Positions 33,913 through 45,382 of a stretch of DNA of 64,000 nt are shown here, one piece after another (within the stretch, counting starts at the first letter, position 1; each line of letters opens with the position of its first letter). The stretch is from the NCBI RefSeq assembly GCF_950295315.1, contig NC_080181.1, positions 4,218,726 to 4,282,725 on the forward strand, read 5' to 3'. The position numbers were made by a program, and so were the translations under genes. Source of the stretch: Erinaceus europaeus. Taxonomy: Eukaryota; Chordata; Mammalia; Eulipotyphla; Erinaceidae. The notes below the pieces were generated by a model. That model ran no database searches, was not told the DNA's origin, and saw nothing but the letters and a program-made list of their open reading frames with translations.

Positions 33913-34725
33913 TCAAAAAAAACTAATGATGCATTCATCTTTGTCTCCTCTTCTGGAAAATGGGCTTTCCTATCCCTTCAAGGATTAACTACCTGAGTAC
34001 ACCTACAGTACAATGTCTGTGACATACTGTGAACTGTGCAGGCTTACTAGATACTCTCTGAGCCACAGCCGGTCATCTTTGCCTGCTTAATTCACTCACC
34101 AAGCAGTTACTTGTCTCTTCTCCAGAGAGTCTCCCTCACTTGGGAAGTGGTGCTCCCTGCCTGCACTGGACCCCTCCTCCCTGGGGCAGAGGGGGACAGA
34201 CACAGAAAACTGACTCTTCTTCCATTGCCTCACTCACAAAATTGCAGTGAAATTTGTAGCATTAAACTGATCTCAACTGGAATCCCACCGCCTTACTTAG
34301 CCTTGCCCCACTTTCCCTGTCCTGCTTCCCTTAACTTCTTCTTTTGAGAGTAGTCTACCAAAAAACCTTTCAGTGTGCACCTCTTTCCCAAGTCCAGGAA
34401 ATTAACCCAAAACACAGATGTTCACTATGATTGTGTGTAGCCCTCTAGTATTCTCATTTAATAAGGGTAGACATTGAGATTACCTGGGTTCTTGCTAATG
34501 GAGGGAGGACAGTCTTACAGTATTTCTTCTTGTATATCTTTCAAGAGGTGATTTAATATTGCTTTACAAATTACCTGATTTTAGGTGTGCTTTCATTCTT
34601 GCATATTATGTAGGAAAAACACCACATATCCCCCCCAGGTTCTGTGCCCCCTGAGCCCCAGCCCAGCAGCCAGAACCATCTTAGTTCTCATGGTGTGAAA
34701 GAGGCAGTCTTGTTCCTTCTTTTAT
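33913..34725. other. intronic sequence without recognisable features
   Basis: About 0.8 kb, no repeat or coding signal recognised. Confidence 0.45.
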
Positions 34726-34749
34726 TCTCTCTCTCTCTCTCTCTCTCTT
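34726..34749. repeat. (CT)n microsatellite
   Basis: Twelve or so CT units followed by a C/T-rich shoulder. Confidence 0.9.
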
Positions 34750-34769
34750 TCCTCTCTCTTTTATTTCCA

Positions 34770-35438
34770 CTCATTTCTCATTTGATTTAATCATCTGTAT
34801 TCTATAATGAGAAAAACTATCCATTGATTATCTTTTACCTCTTATCTCACTCAGAGTAATCATCTCCAGTTTCACCCATCTTTGCTCTAGAAGTTACAGT
34901 CTGATCCTTTTCTATTTCACAGTAGTGTTCCATTGTGCATCTGTGGATAGACTGATAGATGTCACGGCTGGCTTCCCCAGTCACCTCTAATGAAACATTC
35001 ACGTTGCTTGCTCCGTGCCTTATAAGGCTTTCCTAAACAGTGTGGTCGTAAACGCGGCTGTGCTTTTGGCCTCTCACATTTGAGCTTCCATATCCTTTGC
35101 ATAGATGCCTAGAGGTGCTACTGCTGCATCATAGGGCATCTCCATGTTGATTTGTTGAGATATTCTCCAAACAGTTTTTAAAAATAGTTTTATTTATTTA
35201 TTTATTTATTGGATAAAGATAGGAACGAAGAGGGGTGGGGGAGGTAGAGAGACGAAGAGACACCTACAGCACTTCTTCACCACTCATGAAGCTTCCCTCC
35301 TGCAGATGGGGACTGGGGACTTGAACCTGAGTCCTTGTGCATAACACGTGCACTTAACCAGGTGCAGCACCACTCAGCCTCCCCCCAACTGTTTTCCATA
35401 GAGGTTGCACCAGTTTACATTTCTGCTAGCAGTGTACT
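34770..35438 (-). mobile_element. older L1 ORF2/3' UTR, antisense, left part
   Basis: CAGTAGTGTTCCATTGTGCA, TGCTGCATCATAGGGCATCT and GAGGTTGCACCAGTTTACAT are the reverse of the ORF2 C-terminal coding region and 3' UTR. It continues exactly at 39557; the block between is inserted. A SINE (35178-35388) also interrupts it. Confidence 0.85.
35178..35388 (-). mobile_element. older SINE inside an L1, antisense
   Basis: TTTATTTATTGGATAAAGAT, GA-rich block, CCTCCTGCAGATGGGGACTG, reverse B-box-like CTTGAACCTGAGTCC. Confidence 0.85.
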
Positions 35439-35450
35439 AGAGTTCCTTTT

Positions 35451-37235
35451 TTTTTTAATTTATAAAATATTGGCAAGATTATAGGATAAGAGGGGTACAA
35501 CTCCACACAGTTCCCACTTCCAGAACCCCATATCCCATCCCCTCCCCTGATAGCTTTTCTATTATTTACCCCTCTAAGAGTATGGACCCAGGATCATTAT
35601 GGGGTGCAGAATGTGGAAGGTCTGGCTTCTGTAATTGCTTCCCCACTGAACACGGACATTGACAGGTTGATCCATACTCCCAGCCTGTCTCTTTCTTTCT
35701 CTAGTGGGGTGGGGCTCTGGGGAAGCAGGACCCCATATTGGTGGGGTCGTCTGCCTAGGGAAGTCTGGTTGGCATCATGGTAGCATCTGGAATTTGATGG
35801 CTGAAAGAAGAGTTAACATATAAAACCAAACAAATTGTTGATCATGAATCATGAATCTAAAGGCTGGCATAATGCAGATGAAGATTTGGGGTCTCTGTTT
35901 TGAAGATAGCTAATAGGTCTATTTTAGTTATATTCCATAGGCCCCATGACTATACTAGTTTTTTCCTGGGCCTGACATCTGAAATGCTGGTGGACCCTAG
36001 TTATTGCCTGGGGAGATGATGTCATGGTTGAAAAAGGGTTAGAAAGGTGGATCAGGGAAGAAATTAGCTCTCAAATATGGGAAAGGCGTATAAATATTGT
36101 TGACTGTAAATCCCATTGTTTTGGTCTGGGGTCCATATTCAGCTTAGGAGCCTATGTGACCTCTGCATTCTTATAGATCTGAGCTCACATTCTGTGGTCA
36201 TGAGCAGGAAAGTTCCAAGTTGCCCCAAGTTCAGAACCCATCTTCCTCAGGTGGAAGATAGAGTATGTTGTTGGGCCTCCCTTCAGAGGACAGAACATTC
36301 TCTACCATTGTTGATCCACGTTGAGGGCAAGGTCCTATGGGGGCCCACAAAGGGGTCTATTGCATTGTTCCTGATGAGATGACCAGTAACAATGGAGAGA
36401 GGGATCTGTTAGAGGTCTAGGCCCATCATGTCTATGTGGGAATCTCAGGACTCCCTGACTAGGGCCCCAGCTGATGGTGTGGCCTGATAGTGACTAAAGA
36501 GTCATCGTTAAAGTATCTTACCCTTATTCAGCTTTTGTAGTTCTTCTTTGATAAAGTGAGCTTTGGTGACTGAGGGTTTAAGAAGGCAATAGATAGTTAC
36601 TGCTATAATCAAATATTTGGTGATTGGATTAACTTTGAAAATCCCATTGTTAGGATCTGCTGTATCATACAGGCCATAACCATTATTTATGTCCTTTGAC
36701 ATTACTTATATATACCTGTATCTTTTTTATATTTATGTATTTATTCCCTTTTGTTGCCCTTGTTTTTTTAATTGTTATAGTTATTGTTGTTGCTGTTGAT
36801 GTCATCATTGTTGTATAGGATAGAGAGAAATGGAGAGAGGAGGGGAAGACAGAGAGGGAGAGAAATATAGACACCTGCAGACCTGCTTCACTGCCTGTGA
36901 AGGGACTCCCCTGCAGGTAGGGAGCCAGTGGCTCGAACTGGGATCCTTAACACTGGTCCTTGTGCTTTGTGCCATGTGCACTTAACCCGCTGTGCTACTG
37001 CCCAACTCCCATATACCTGTGTAAAGTAATGCCATGGTTGCTTCTGTTCTCCCTGTTCTAAGCGTTTAAAAGAGTCAACATTTCAAAGAACAAGTCATTA
37101 TTAGAAATATATTAATAATTTGAAACCACTGAAATGCAGTCTGATTACATGTTTGAAGTTTTAAGTGCTTAGATTGAAGGAACATATACTCAGCCTATGG
37201 TCTGTACATAAAAAAGTTTGAGACAGTCAATCAGT
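35451..37235 (-). mobile_element. L1-tailed long element, second large copy, antisense
   Basis: Tail ATAGGATAAGAGGGGTACAA, CCCCTCTAAGAGTATGGACC, CATATTGGTGGGGTCGTCTG; body from ~35810 matches 13560-15260 (GCCCACAA..GGGTCTA.TGCATTGTTCCTGATG; GAAAATCCCATTGTTAGGAT). It lacks the ~650 bp matching ~14345-14995. A SINE sits at 36720-37010. A 64-codon open frame on the minus strand (36508-36702) has no recognisable domain. Left target repeat AGAGTTCCTTTT at 35439-35450. Confidence 0.8.
36720..37010 (-). mobile_element. ERI-type SINE nested in the L1-tailed element, antisense
   Basis: ATATACCTGT duplication at 36710-36719 and 37011-37020. Short-tail subtype with complete head. Confidence 0.93.
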
Positions 37236-38100
37236 TTTCCCCCTCTTATATTAATTAAATAGTGATTTATGAGACTACAGGTTAATAGGAGTGTACATCA
37301 ACACCATTCCCACCACCAAGGAGTGTGTCAGAGTCACACACACCCCATCCCACCCCCCAGTGAAGCTGAACATCTACTCTTACCCTCCACCCAGAGATTT
37401 TTTACTTTGGTGCCCTGCTCCAAACTCAGTCAGATCTTGCTTTGAGTTTTCCTTTCTGTTCTTCTTTCTCAACTTCTGTTTATGGGTGGGATCATCCCAT
37501 ACTCATCTTTGGCTTTCTGACTTAGCTAACTTAACATAATTCCTTCTACTTCAGAGATGGTGAAAGAAGGTGGGTTCATTGTTCTTAATAGCTGCGTAGT
37601 ATCCCATTGTGTATATAGACCACAGTTTTCTTAGCCACTCATCTGTTGTTGGGCGCCTAGGTTGCTTCCAGGTTTTAGCTATTACGAATTGTGCTGCTAT
37701 GAACATAGGTGGACACATATCTTTTTGGTTGGGTGTTATGGTGTCCTTGGGGTACATCCCTAGGAGAGGAATTACTGGGCCATGTGGAAGGTCCATATAT
37801 AGCCTTGTGAGGGCCCTCTAGACTGCTCTCCACAGAGGTTGTACCAATTTACATTCTCACCAGCAGTGCAGAAGGGTTCCTTTGTCCCCACAGCCTCTCC
37901 AGCATTTGTTGCTGCTGTCCTTTTTGATGTATGCCATTCTCACAGGGGTGAGGTAGTATCTCTATGTTGTCTTTATTTGCATTTCTCTGACAATCAGTGA
38001 CCTGGAACAATTTTTCATGTGTTTTTTAGCCTTTTGGACATCTTCTGTAGTGAATGTTCTGTTCATATCCTCTTCCCATTTTTGGATGGGGTCATCCAAA
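37236..38100 (-). mobile_element. LINE-1 3' end with ORF2 C-terminus, antisense
   Basis: Minus-strand frames give [19 protein letters not shown] and [17 protein letters not shown] (38095-37965), then after a shift MDLPHGPVIPLLGMYPKD, MFIAAQFVIAKTWKQPRR and YTMGYYAAIKNNE (37796-37555), the end of L1 ORF2. The 3' UTR at 37236-37550 is of the second type (cf. 11515-11770). 5' truncated and frameshifted. Confidence 0.92.
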
Positions 38101-38104
38101 ACAT

Positions 38105-38260
38105 TATTAGTGAGAGAGGGGGAGGGGAGAGGGAGGGGGAGAAGGGAGGGAAAAAAAAGCAGAGCATTCCTCTGGCATATAAGGGATTGAACTTGAGACC
38201 TCATGCTTGAGAGTCAAACATTTTATCCACCTACTGGGTTGTAGCACCACATTTTCTCAG
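38105..38260 (-). mobile_element. short SINE type 2, antisense
   Basis: GA-rich start, AGCAGAGCATTCCTCTGGCA, reverse B box GGGATTGAACTTGAGACC, ending GTTGTAGCACCAC. Confidence 0.7.
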
Positions 38261-38282
38261 TTATTTCAGATTTTTTAATTTT

Positions 38283-38626
38283 TTTTTTCCTCCTCCAGGG
38301 TTATTGCTGGGCTTGGTGCCTACACCATGAATCCACCGCTCCTGGAGGCCATTCCCCCCCCCCTTTTGTTGACCTTGTTGTAGCTTCGTTGTGGTTATTA
38401 TTATTGCCCTTGTTGATGCAATTCGTTGTTGGATAGGACAGAGAGAAATGGAGAGAGGAGGGGAAGACAGAGAAGGGGAGAGAAAGATAGACACCTGCAG
38501 ACCTGCTTCACCGCCTGAAGCGACTCCCCTGCAGGTGGGGAGCCAGGGGCTCGAACCGGGATCCTTATGCCGGTCCCTGCGCTTTATGCCACATGCGCTT
38601 AACCTACTGCTCCACCGCCCGACCCC
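38283..38626 (-). mobile_element. ERI-type SINE, antisense, 16-bp target duplication
   Basis: CAGATTTTTTAATTTT flanks it at 38267-38282 and 38627-38642. Long-tail subtype. Cryptic acceptor TCCTCCAG (AG 38297-38298) and donor-like GCAG|GTGGGG after 38534. Confidence 0.95.
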
Positions 38627-38642
38627 CAGATTTTTTAATTTT

Positions 38643-39556
38643 AAAGAAGAGTTATGAGTGACTTAATTTACAAAATTATGAAATAACAAGGCATAATTTT
38701 GCATTGTTCCCATCACCAGAGTTCTCTGTCCCCCTTCCCTCCATTGGAAAACTGTAGTACTTCTCTCAAGGTCACCAATATGGATTTACTGTTATTTCTA
38801 TAACAATTCTATCTATATTTATATATCTTTGACCATTTTTGCCTTCTCTTCCTTTCTAAGTGACGCCTACACTTATTGCTACTTCGGAATTTTCTTCCTT
38901 TTCCCCTCTTCTTTCTGCAGGTCCTGATGGAATTGGAGTTCAGAGCCCTCTGGTCATCTTCCCCCTATCATTTCTTCCCCTCTGGGAGTAACGACCACAA
39001 TTCCTTATGGGGTACAGAAATTGGGACTTCTGTTTTCTGTAATTGCTTCTCTGTTGGACATGGGTGTTGGCAGGTGGATCCACACCCCCAGTCTGTTTCT
39101 GTATTTCCCTAGTGGGACAGGGCTCTGGGGAGGCGACGTTCCAGGATACTTTGGTGAGGTCATTTGCCTAGGGAAGTCAGGATGGAATCATGATAGCTCT
39201 GCAACTTGGTGGCTGAAAGGCGGTGAGATCTAAGTCAGGAAAAAATGACCAATAAGCAGGAACCTAAAGATAAGAACAGAGAAGATGAGGCTAGGGGTCT
39301 TGGGGTGGGAAGAAGCTAGGAAGTCTATTTTAGGTATGTTCCTAGGGCCCACAACTTTAGTAATTTTTGCTTGAACTTGATAGTTAACATGCATATGGAC
39401 TAAAAATATTGTCTAGAAAGATGGTATTGAAGTTGAGAATAGGGCTAGAAATTTGAGTTAGAGCAGAGAGTAGTTCCAAAACTTGAAGAAAAATATATAA
39501 GTAAGATTAACCCCATCCACCTGACCCAGGGCCTGCAGACACTCACTCTTAACACC
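38643..39556 (-). mobile_element. L1-tailed element, long tail variant (B), antisense
   Basis: GAGTTATGAGTGACTTAATT start, CATCACCAGAGTTCTCTGTC, CTTCCTTTCTAAGTGACGCC, CCCTAGTGGGACAGGGCTC, then ~350 bp of the same non-ORF2 body (GGTATGTTCCTAGGGCCCAC). Its 5' end touches the right copy of AGAGTTCCTTTT (39557-39568), so this or its predecessor was the founding insertion of the stack. Confidence 0.82.
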
Positions 39557-40190
39557 AGAGTTCCTTTTGCTCCACTTCCTCACCAAATGCTTATCATTTC
39601 CTGTTTTATTACTGTCGGCTGTTTTCACTGGTGTGGGATTAAGTTATCTCCTTGTGTTCTTGATTTGCATTTCTCTAATGATACATGATGTGGAACACTT
39701 GTTCATATGTCTGTGGGAAATGTGTATGTCTGCTTTAGAGAATCATCTATTGGGGCTGGGTGGTGGCACCCCTGGTTGGGCACACATATTACAGTGTGCA
39801 AGGACCCTGGTTCAAGCCCCTGGTCCCCACTTGCAGGGGGATAGCTTTGCAAGTGGTGAAGCAGTGTAGCAGGTCCCTCTCTGTCTCTCCCTCTCTAACA
39901 CCCCCTTCCCTCTCAATTTCTGGTTGTTTCTATCCAAGAAATAACATAAAGATAATCTTTAAAAAATTAGCAACAGGTCAACTTAAAAAAATTATCTATT
40001 CAGATATTTTGCCCATTTTATCATTGGGTTGTTGTTGTTGTTCAGCTGTTTGATTCCTTTGTGAATTCTTGATATCATTCCCTTGTCAAATGTAATGTGT
40101 GCAATATCTTTTCCCAGTTGCTTGATTGCCTTGTCTTTAGGGCTATTTCTGCATGTCTTTTTATTTGAATTGTGTTTTTTTCATGATTTT
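39557..40190 (-). mobile_element. older L1 ORF2, antisense, right part
   Basis: AGAGTTCCTTTTGCTCCACT continues the L1 left at 35438; then CTTGATTTGCATTTCTCTAA, ATGATACATGATGTGG, GATATTTTGCCCATTTTATC and TTTTCCCAGTTGCTTGATTG, in the expected reverse ORF2 order. The end near 40190 is approximate. Confidence 0.85.
39752..39989 (+). mobile_element. older ERI-related SINE inside the L1, sense
   Basis: GGGGCTGGGTGGTGGCACCC head, B-box-like GGTTCAAGCCCCTGG, TTGCAGGGGG, pyrimidine run, then A-rich end. An 11-bp target repeat AATYATCTATT lies at 39741-39751 and 39990-40000. Confidence 0.92.
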
Positions 40191-41439
40191 ATAAACTTAT
40201 CAAGACTGTGTTCCCTGGCAAGATTTTAGGTCTCAGATATCCTGATGTTGATCAAGGAGTGAGGCCTAGAGATTTTTGCAGTTCTGTGTGGGATTATCAG
40301 AGAGGATATTTTTAATGTAAAGTTAAAAGCTCAAGTTGAATTTGTGCCACTGACTATCCCACACTGTTGAGTAATTGCTAGTCCCTCACTTAGTAGAGTT
40401 TATGATTCAGTAAAAATAATTTTAAAACCCCTGAGCAAAGCAAGAAATTTAGGTTGCGTTTTGAAAAGAGTTAGCAGTGACCTTTATATTGAGGCGTAGG
40501 GTTCCTGGGATTAAAAAAAAGTCCTTTGTCATATGAAGCATTCATCAAAGAAAATAAAAATAACTACTGTCACCCAGTTCGTGTAATCATTTGAACTCTA
40601 GAACTCTAAATTCATTTAGCTGGAATCATGTGATTTGTGAATCCTGATGATATGCCAGTTTACTACTGTTTCTGGTATGACTACTTTTGTTTTGCTAGAG
40701 GTGTTTTGAATTATATGCACATAAAGTTTTACTTTCTCTTAGTGACATAATTCTAAAGTAGAATCCAGCTGCTTCTGACTCTAGGTAGCAAACATAATAA
40801 AAATGCATGTCTCAAAAACTTTAAAGAAAGAAGAATTAGTGCTTTGTTTTGTTCAACCAAAATAACTTAAATTTAATGTAATAATGCAACCTGTCTTTGT
40901 ATCAAGGTAATTTCATTTTTAAAATACATGGCACGGTCTCTCTTGCATTCTTCACAGCATATTTAAAGAGATCTTGATTCTCTCAGCACAAGCAAGTGAC
41001 AAATCCGGTTTTATTCTGTTGTTACTCTCAGCATTCTTGCCTCTGTGTCTATAGGTAAGACTTTGAACCCTTGTAGAAAGACTCAGGGTGAATCTGCATT
41101 CTATCAAATCTTAAATTGCATGAAGTCATTTATCTTAAGCCAGTTGTTAGTTACCTTAAGAGTCAATAGTGAGTTACCCTTTTGACGCAGCTTTGCATGT
41201 CTGACACTCATTTAAGTGGCATGTGCAATCCTCAATACAGTCCCTGTTACTCGGCTGCAGGAGGACTGAAACTGAGGAGTAGGACAGATAAAACACTGAT
41301 GCAATATGCTGTGAGACACAGTTGAATTCTTTCTCTAACTCTCACTAACTATGGCTTCCACTGCTTCATTCACCTACTTGAGCCTCAGACTTTTGGTGCA
41401 GAAGATGAGTTAATAACCCTAATAACAACTACATCTGGT
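40191..41439. other. intronic sequence without recognisable features
   Basis: One of the longer repeat-poor stretches of the intron; no coding similarity on either strand. Confidence 0.45.
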
Positions 41440-41620
41440 TTCTGCTCTGCTAAGCTTACATGTATCAACTCACTTACCTATAATTCCCTCCATTAACCGC
41501 ATTTTACAGTTGAGGAGACTTATACTCTAGCATAGTGAACACCTTGACCCATGGTACATTATGTATGGGTCATGCAACTATTTCTTAAACTTTGGACTTT
41601 ATGATTCTAAAGTGCTGTGG
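41440..41620 (+). mobile_element. MIR fragment, sense
   Basis: ACCGCATTTTACAGTTGAGG then AGACTTATACTC and CACCTTGACCCATGG follow the MIR core. Diverged. Confidence 0.6.
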
Positions 41621-42054
41621 CAGTAATCACTCATGATGCTCCCTTGGAATCTGCTTGCACATGAGAGAGGAGGAAACTGAAGTGAAAGAAATGTCTTCAC
41701 TGTGTGACTCATGGTAAACCCTTAGCTTAGTTCCTTTCCTAGCCCCACCTTACATCTCCACATTTCAGATAGTTATTCCCAACACAGTTTGCCTGTTGCC
41801 TTGATCTCAATCTTCATGCTAAATCAAGCATCAAAATTATATTTATTGAGTAACTCAAGCTATCCAGCTGTCGGGTCGTCAGGAAAATCATGATGTGTAT
41901 TTCTGTTTTTCTATGCAAAAACTGTGTCAGAACTTTTCTAATACTTTGTTCAACCAAGTATCAGTATGTTCAGGCAGAAGTGTAGTAGCTCTACTAACTA
42001 ACCATACCTTCTTGAACTAACCAAAGAAGGAAGTTGGACTACCTTAAAATGTAA
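41621..42054. other. intronic sequence without recognisable features
   Basis: Nothing recognised. Confidence 0.4.
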
Positions 42055-42180
42055 TGCCTTTGGTAGATAAAGCATTGGACTTTGAAACATAAGATCCATC
42101 CCCAGCATCACATGTGACAGAGTGGTGGTCTAGTTCTCTTTCCTTCTCTAATCCCTCTCATTAATTAATAAATAAGGGCA
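42055..42180 (+). mobile_element. short SINE, sense, degraded
   Basis: TTTGGTAGATAAAGCATTGG head, ATCCATCCCCAGCATCACAT, TTAATTAATAAATAA end. Confidence 0.6.
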
Positions 42181-42204
42181 GTGTATAAAAATAATATATT
42201 GCAG

Positions 42205-42440
42205 GATGGGGTTATGGATCAACCTGCCGACACTCATGTTCAGTGGAGAAGCAATTACAGAAGCCAGAACTCCCACCTTCTGCACCCCTTAAAGATCTTT
42301 GGTCCAGACTCCCAGAGGGATAAAGAAAAGGGAAGCTTCCAGTGGAGGGGATGGGACACGGAACTTAGGTGGTGGGAATTGTATGGACTACTTATCCCAC
42401 AAGCTTGTCGATCATTATAAAATCATTAAAAAATAAAATA
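42205..42440 (+). mobile_element. L1-type 3' tail, sense
   Basis: TTATGGATCAACCTGCCGAC, CAATTACAGAAGCCAGAACT, AGGTGGTGGGAATTGTATGG, A-rich end. Confidence 0.88.
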
Positions 42441-42452
42441 ATATAATGTCTT

Positions 42453-42590
42453 GTGGTTCTAGAAGTGGTGGAGCAGATAAAACATTGAAACTCCCAAGCA
42501 TGAGATCCTGTTTTGATCCCTGGCACCTTGTGCCAGAGTTATGATCTGGTCCTCTCATTCCCCTCTCATAAATAAATATATAAATCTTAA
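42453..42590 (+). mobile_element. short SINE, sense
   Basis: TCTAGAAGTGGTGGAGCAGA head, GATCCTGTTTTGATCCCTGG, CCTCTCATAAATAAATATAT end. Confidence 0.65.
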
Positions 42591-42754
42591 AAAGTTAAAG
42601 TTCTCTTCTCACTTACCTACCGGGGTGGATCCTGAAAATATAGCTACTTTGTTCATTGACAGTCCAGCCCAGGTTCTTGAAATGATGACCCTTGTTATTC
42701 AATGTCTGTATTTAGCCCCAACTCAAATAGCATCTTTTTTTCTTTCATTCACAT

Positions 42755-42894
42755 TTTTTTATTAGTGACTTCCAAAATTACAGAATAACAGTGGTACAAT
42801 TCCATACTGTTCCCACCACCAGAGTTCTGTGTCCCCAGTCTCCATTGGAAGCATAAGTGGTTCTCCCAGGGTCACAGATATGGGTTAAATGTTC
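42755..42894 (-). mobile_element. L1-type 3' tail, long variant (B), antisense, left part
   Basis: TTATTAGTGACTTCC, ACCACCAGAGTTCTGTGTCC, GTGGTTCTCCCAGGGTCACA. Interrupted at ~42895 and resumed at ~43758. Confidence 0.82.
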
Positions 42895-43757
42895 TTTCTT
42901 TTTTTTTTTTTTTAATCTTTTTTTTCTCTTTAAGAAAGGATTAATTAACAAAACCATAGGGTAGGAGGGGTACAATTCCACACAATTCCCACCACCCAAT
43001 CTCCATATCCCACCCCCTCCCCTGATAGCTTTCCCATTCTCTATCCCTCTGGGAGCATGGACCCAGGGTCATGTGGGTTGCAGAAGGTGGAAGGTCTGGC
43101 TTCTGTAATTGCTTCCCCGCTGAACATGGGCGTTGACTGGTCGGTCCATACTCCCAGTCTGCCTCTCTCTTTCCCTAGTAGGGTGTGTCTCTGGGGAAGC
43201 GGAGCTCCAGGACACATTGGTGGGGTCTTCAGTCCAGGGAAGCCTGGCTAGCATCCTGATGGCATCTGGAACCTGGTGACTGAAAAGAGAGTTAACATAC
43301 GAAGCCAAACAAATTGTTGAGCAATCATGGACCCAAAGCTTGGAATAGTGGAGAGGAAGTGTTAGGGGGGTACTCACTGCAAACTCTAGTGTGCTTCTGC
43401 TTTCAGGCATATATTTTGCAGTAGTTTACGGATACGTGTGAACATAAGCTCTCTCTCACAGAAACTGGTGTATATCTAGGTTTTGGGACTTTGTTAGAAA
43501 GTGAACGATCTGAGATGGAATTAAAGTGTACTATAAAAGGAAAGGTCTCACCCGAGTAATGAAGCTGAAGGGTTGTCATTCCACACGTGAAGTCTCTGGA
43601 CACAGTCCGAGGTGAAGCATGTTAAGGTGGCAATCGTTGCGTTGGTTAGGTTGCGATCGGCAGATGCAATATTATTTGATACGGATTGGGAGAGGCATAC
43701 GGGAAAGTGGGCCCTATCCCATGGTTCCGGGACTGGGGGAAGTAGAGGCTCTATAGT
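42895..43757 (-). mobile_element. L1-tailed element inserted in another L1 tail, antisense
   Basis: Oligo-T, AAACCATAGGGTAGGAGGGG, CCCACCACCCAATCTCC, then ~450 bp of body (GGGGGGTACTCACTGC, TACGGATACGTGTGAACATA, CTCTGGACACAGTCCGAGG). Similar flanks TGTTCTTTCT/TGTTATTTCT may be its target duplication (9 of 10). It supplies body sequence parallel to 14520-14990. Confidence 0.82.
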
Positions 43758-44070
43758 GTTATTTCTAGAACTGACTGTCTCGATATGTTTATTGTGCCCA
43801 TTTTTCTCTGTGGTCCCACATTCACGTCCTTCCTGAGTCGCAGCTACGCCTATTACTATTCCCGAATGCCCTTCCCTTTCTCCTCTTCTCCAGATCCTGA
43901 TGAAGCTGGAGTTCAGAGCCCTCTGGTTATCTTCCTCTATTTCCTCCTCTGGGACTAGAAACCATAATTCTTTAGGGGCTGCAGAAGGTGGGAATTCTGG
44001 CTTCTGTAATTGCTTTTCTGCTAGACTTGAGCATTGGCAGGTCAATCTATATCCCCATCCTGTCACACAT
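43758..44070 (-). mobile_element. L1-type 3' tail, long variant (B), right part
   Basis: TGTGCCCATTTTTCTCTG, CTACGCCTATTACTATTCCC, TGATGAAGCTGGAGTTCAGA, GAAGGTGGGAATTCTGGCTT. Confidence 0.8.
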
Positions 44071-44221
44071 CATCTTTGACTCATAATCCCAAAGCCAGAA
44101 TAAGTCCATGTGGATCAAGAAAACTGCAATGAAATAAAAATGGTGAAAAATCCTATTCACAGTTAAGACAGAGATATTTGTATAAAAATGCACACAGATA
44201 TGTCTGTTTTACTATTTATTT

Positions 44222-44330
44222 AGTTACCATGCGTTTATTGAGCACCTACACACCAAATAGGCATCCTGTAGGTTCTTCGAAAATAGCAGTGGGGAAAATA
44301 TTTTGTCTCTGCACTGCTAAGAGTACCTGC
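44222..44330 (+). mobile_element. L2-like fragment, sense
   Basis: GTTTATTGAGCACCTACACA then GGCATCCTGTAGGTTCTTCG, the L2 pattern. Confidence 0.5.
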
Positions 44331-44387
44331 TATTTTCTATTACAGTGAAGGTATAAATGTCAGATGTTGAAAAATAATTCCTACTCA

Positions 44388-44835
44388 GACAGGGATATGG
44401 ATCGACCTGCCAAAACCTGTGTCCAGCAGAGAAACAATTATAGAAGCCGCAGCTCCCGTCTTCTGCACCCCAAAAAGAATTTTGATCCATACTCCCAGAG
44501 GGTGAAAATGATAAGGGACGATGACCAGAGGGCTCTTGAACTCCAACTCCATCAGGATCTGGAGAAAGAAGAGGTAAAAAGGAAGGATATTTGGATGCAG
44601 TAATAAGTGTACCTGTTTCTTAGAAAGGAAGAGAAGGCAGGACCATAGGAAAAAACAGGCAAATATTTACCAATCTAGACAGATGGTTATTAAAGTAGTA
44701 GTCAACCCCTACCTGTGACCTTGGGAGAACTATTGAGCTTCCAGTGGAGGGAGTGGGGACACAGACTATGGTGGTGGGAAATGTGCAGAATGATATCCCT
44801 GTTATAATTTTGTAAATCAATATTAACTCACTAAT
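44388..44835 (+). mobile_element. L1-type 3' tail, long variant (B), sense
   Basis: ATATGGATCGACCTGCCAAA, GAGGGCTCTTGAACTCCAAC, CATCAGGATCTGGAG, TATGGTGGTGGGAAATGTGC. The reverse complement of the variant-B layout at 38643-39150. Confidence 0.85.
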
Positions 44836-44939
44836 TTTTAAAAATTTTCTACTAATTATTTTCCTTATACACAAGATTAATGTTCAGACAGTTCATTACA
44901 GTTTTCTTCATAATGTTATTAATTCCAAAATCTAAAATG

Positions 44940-45030
44940 ATAGATCACGGTGATGTCCCAGGTTCAGTCCCCAGCACCAACATAAGCAGTAGTTGAGCTG
45001 TGCTCGAATTAAAATAAAATTAAAAAACAA
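44940..45030 (+). mobile_element. short SINE type 2, 5'-truncated, sense
   Basis: GGTTCAGTCCCCAGCACC and CAGTAGTTGAGCTGTGCTCG, then A-rich. Confidence 0.6.
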
Positions 45031-45084
45031 TTATATGATAGATCGTCTACAAAATTTCTAAGAGTAAAATAGCTGTTGTGCCAT

Positions 45085-45382
45085 CTTGTTTTAAATTGCC
45101 ACCAGGAGTATCATTGTGGCTCAGTGCCTGCAGGATGAATCGACCATTCCTGGCAGCCACTTTTTCCCTCTTCCCCCTCCACCCTTTCTACTTTATTTAT
45201 TAGAACACAGAGAAATTGAAAGGGGGAAGGGAGACAGTGTAAGAGAGAAAGATAGACACCTGCAGACTTGCTTCACCGCTTGTGAAGCTGATCCCCTGCA
45301 GGTGGGGAGTGGAGCTTGAACTGAGGTGTTTACATATGGTAAAGTGAATTCAACCAGGTGCAACACTGTGCAGCCCCCCCGC
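45085..45382 (-). mobile_element. ERI-related SINE, antisense, diverged
   Basis: GTGGCTCAGTGCCTGCAGGA tail, purine block, CCCCTGCAGGTGGGGAGTGG, decayed head. Confidence 0.8.

Noticed and set aside
36508..36702. 64-codon frame in the body of the L1-tailed element as a possible element protein
   Set aside because: The matching part of the 13.2 kb copy does not keep the frame and no domain is recognisable.
43548..44066. 172-codon open frame on the minus strand
   Set aside because: Spans the junction of two different L1-tailed insertions; no domain and no conservation with other copies in that frame.
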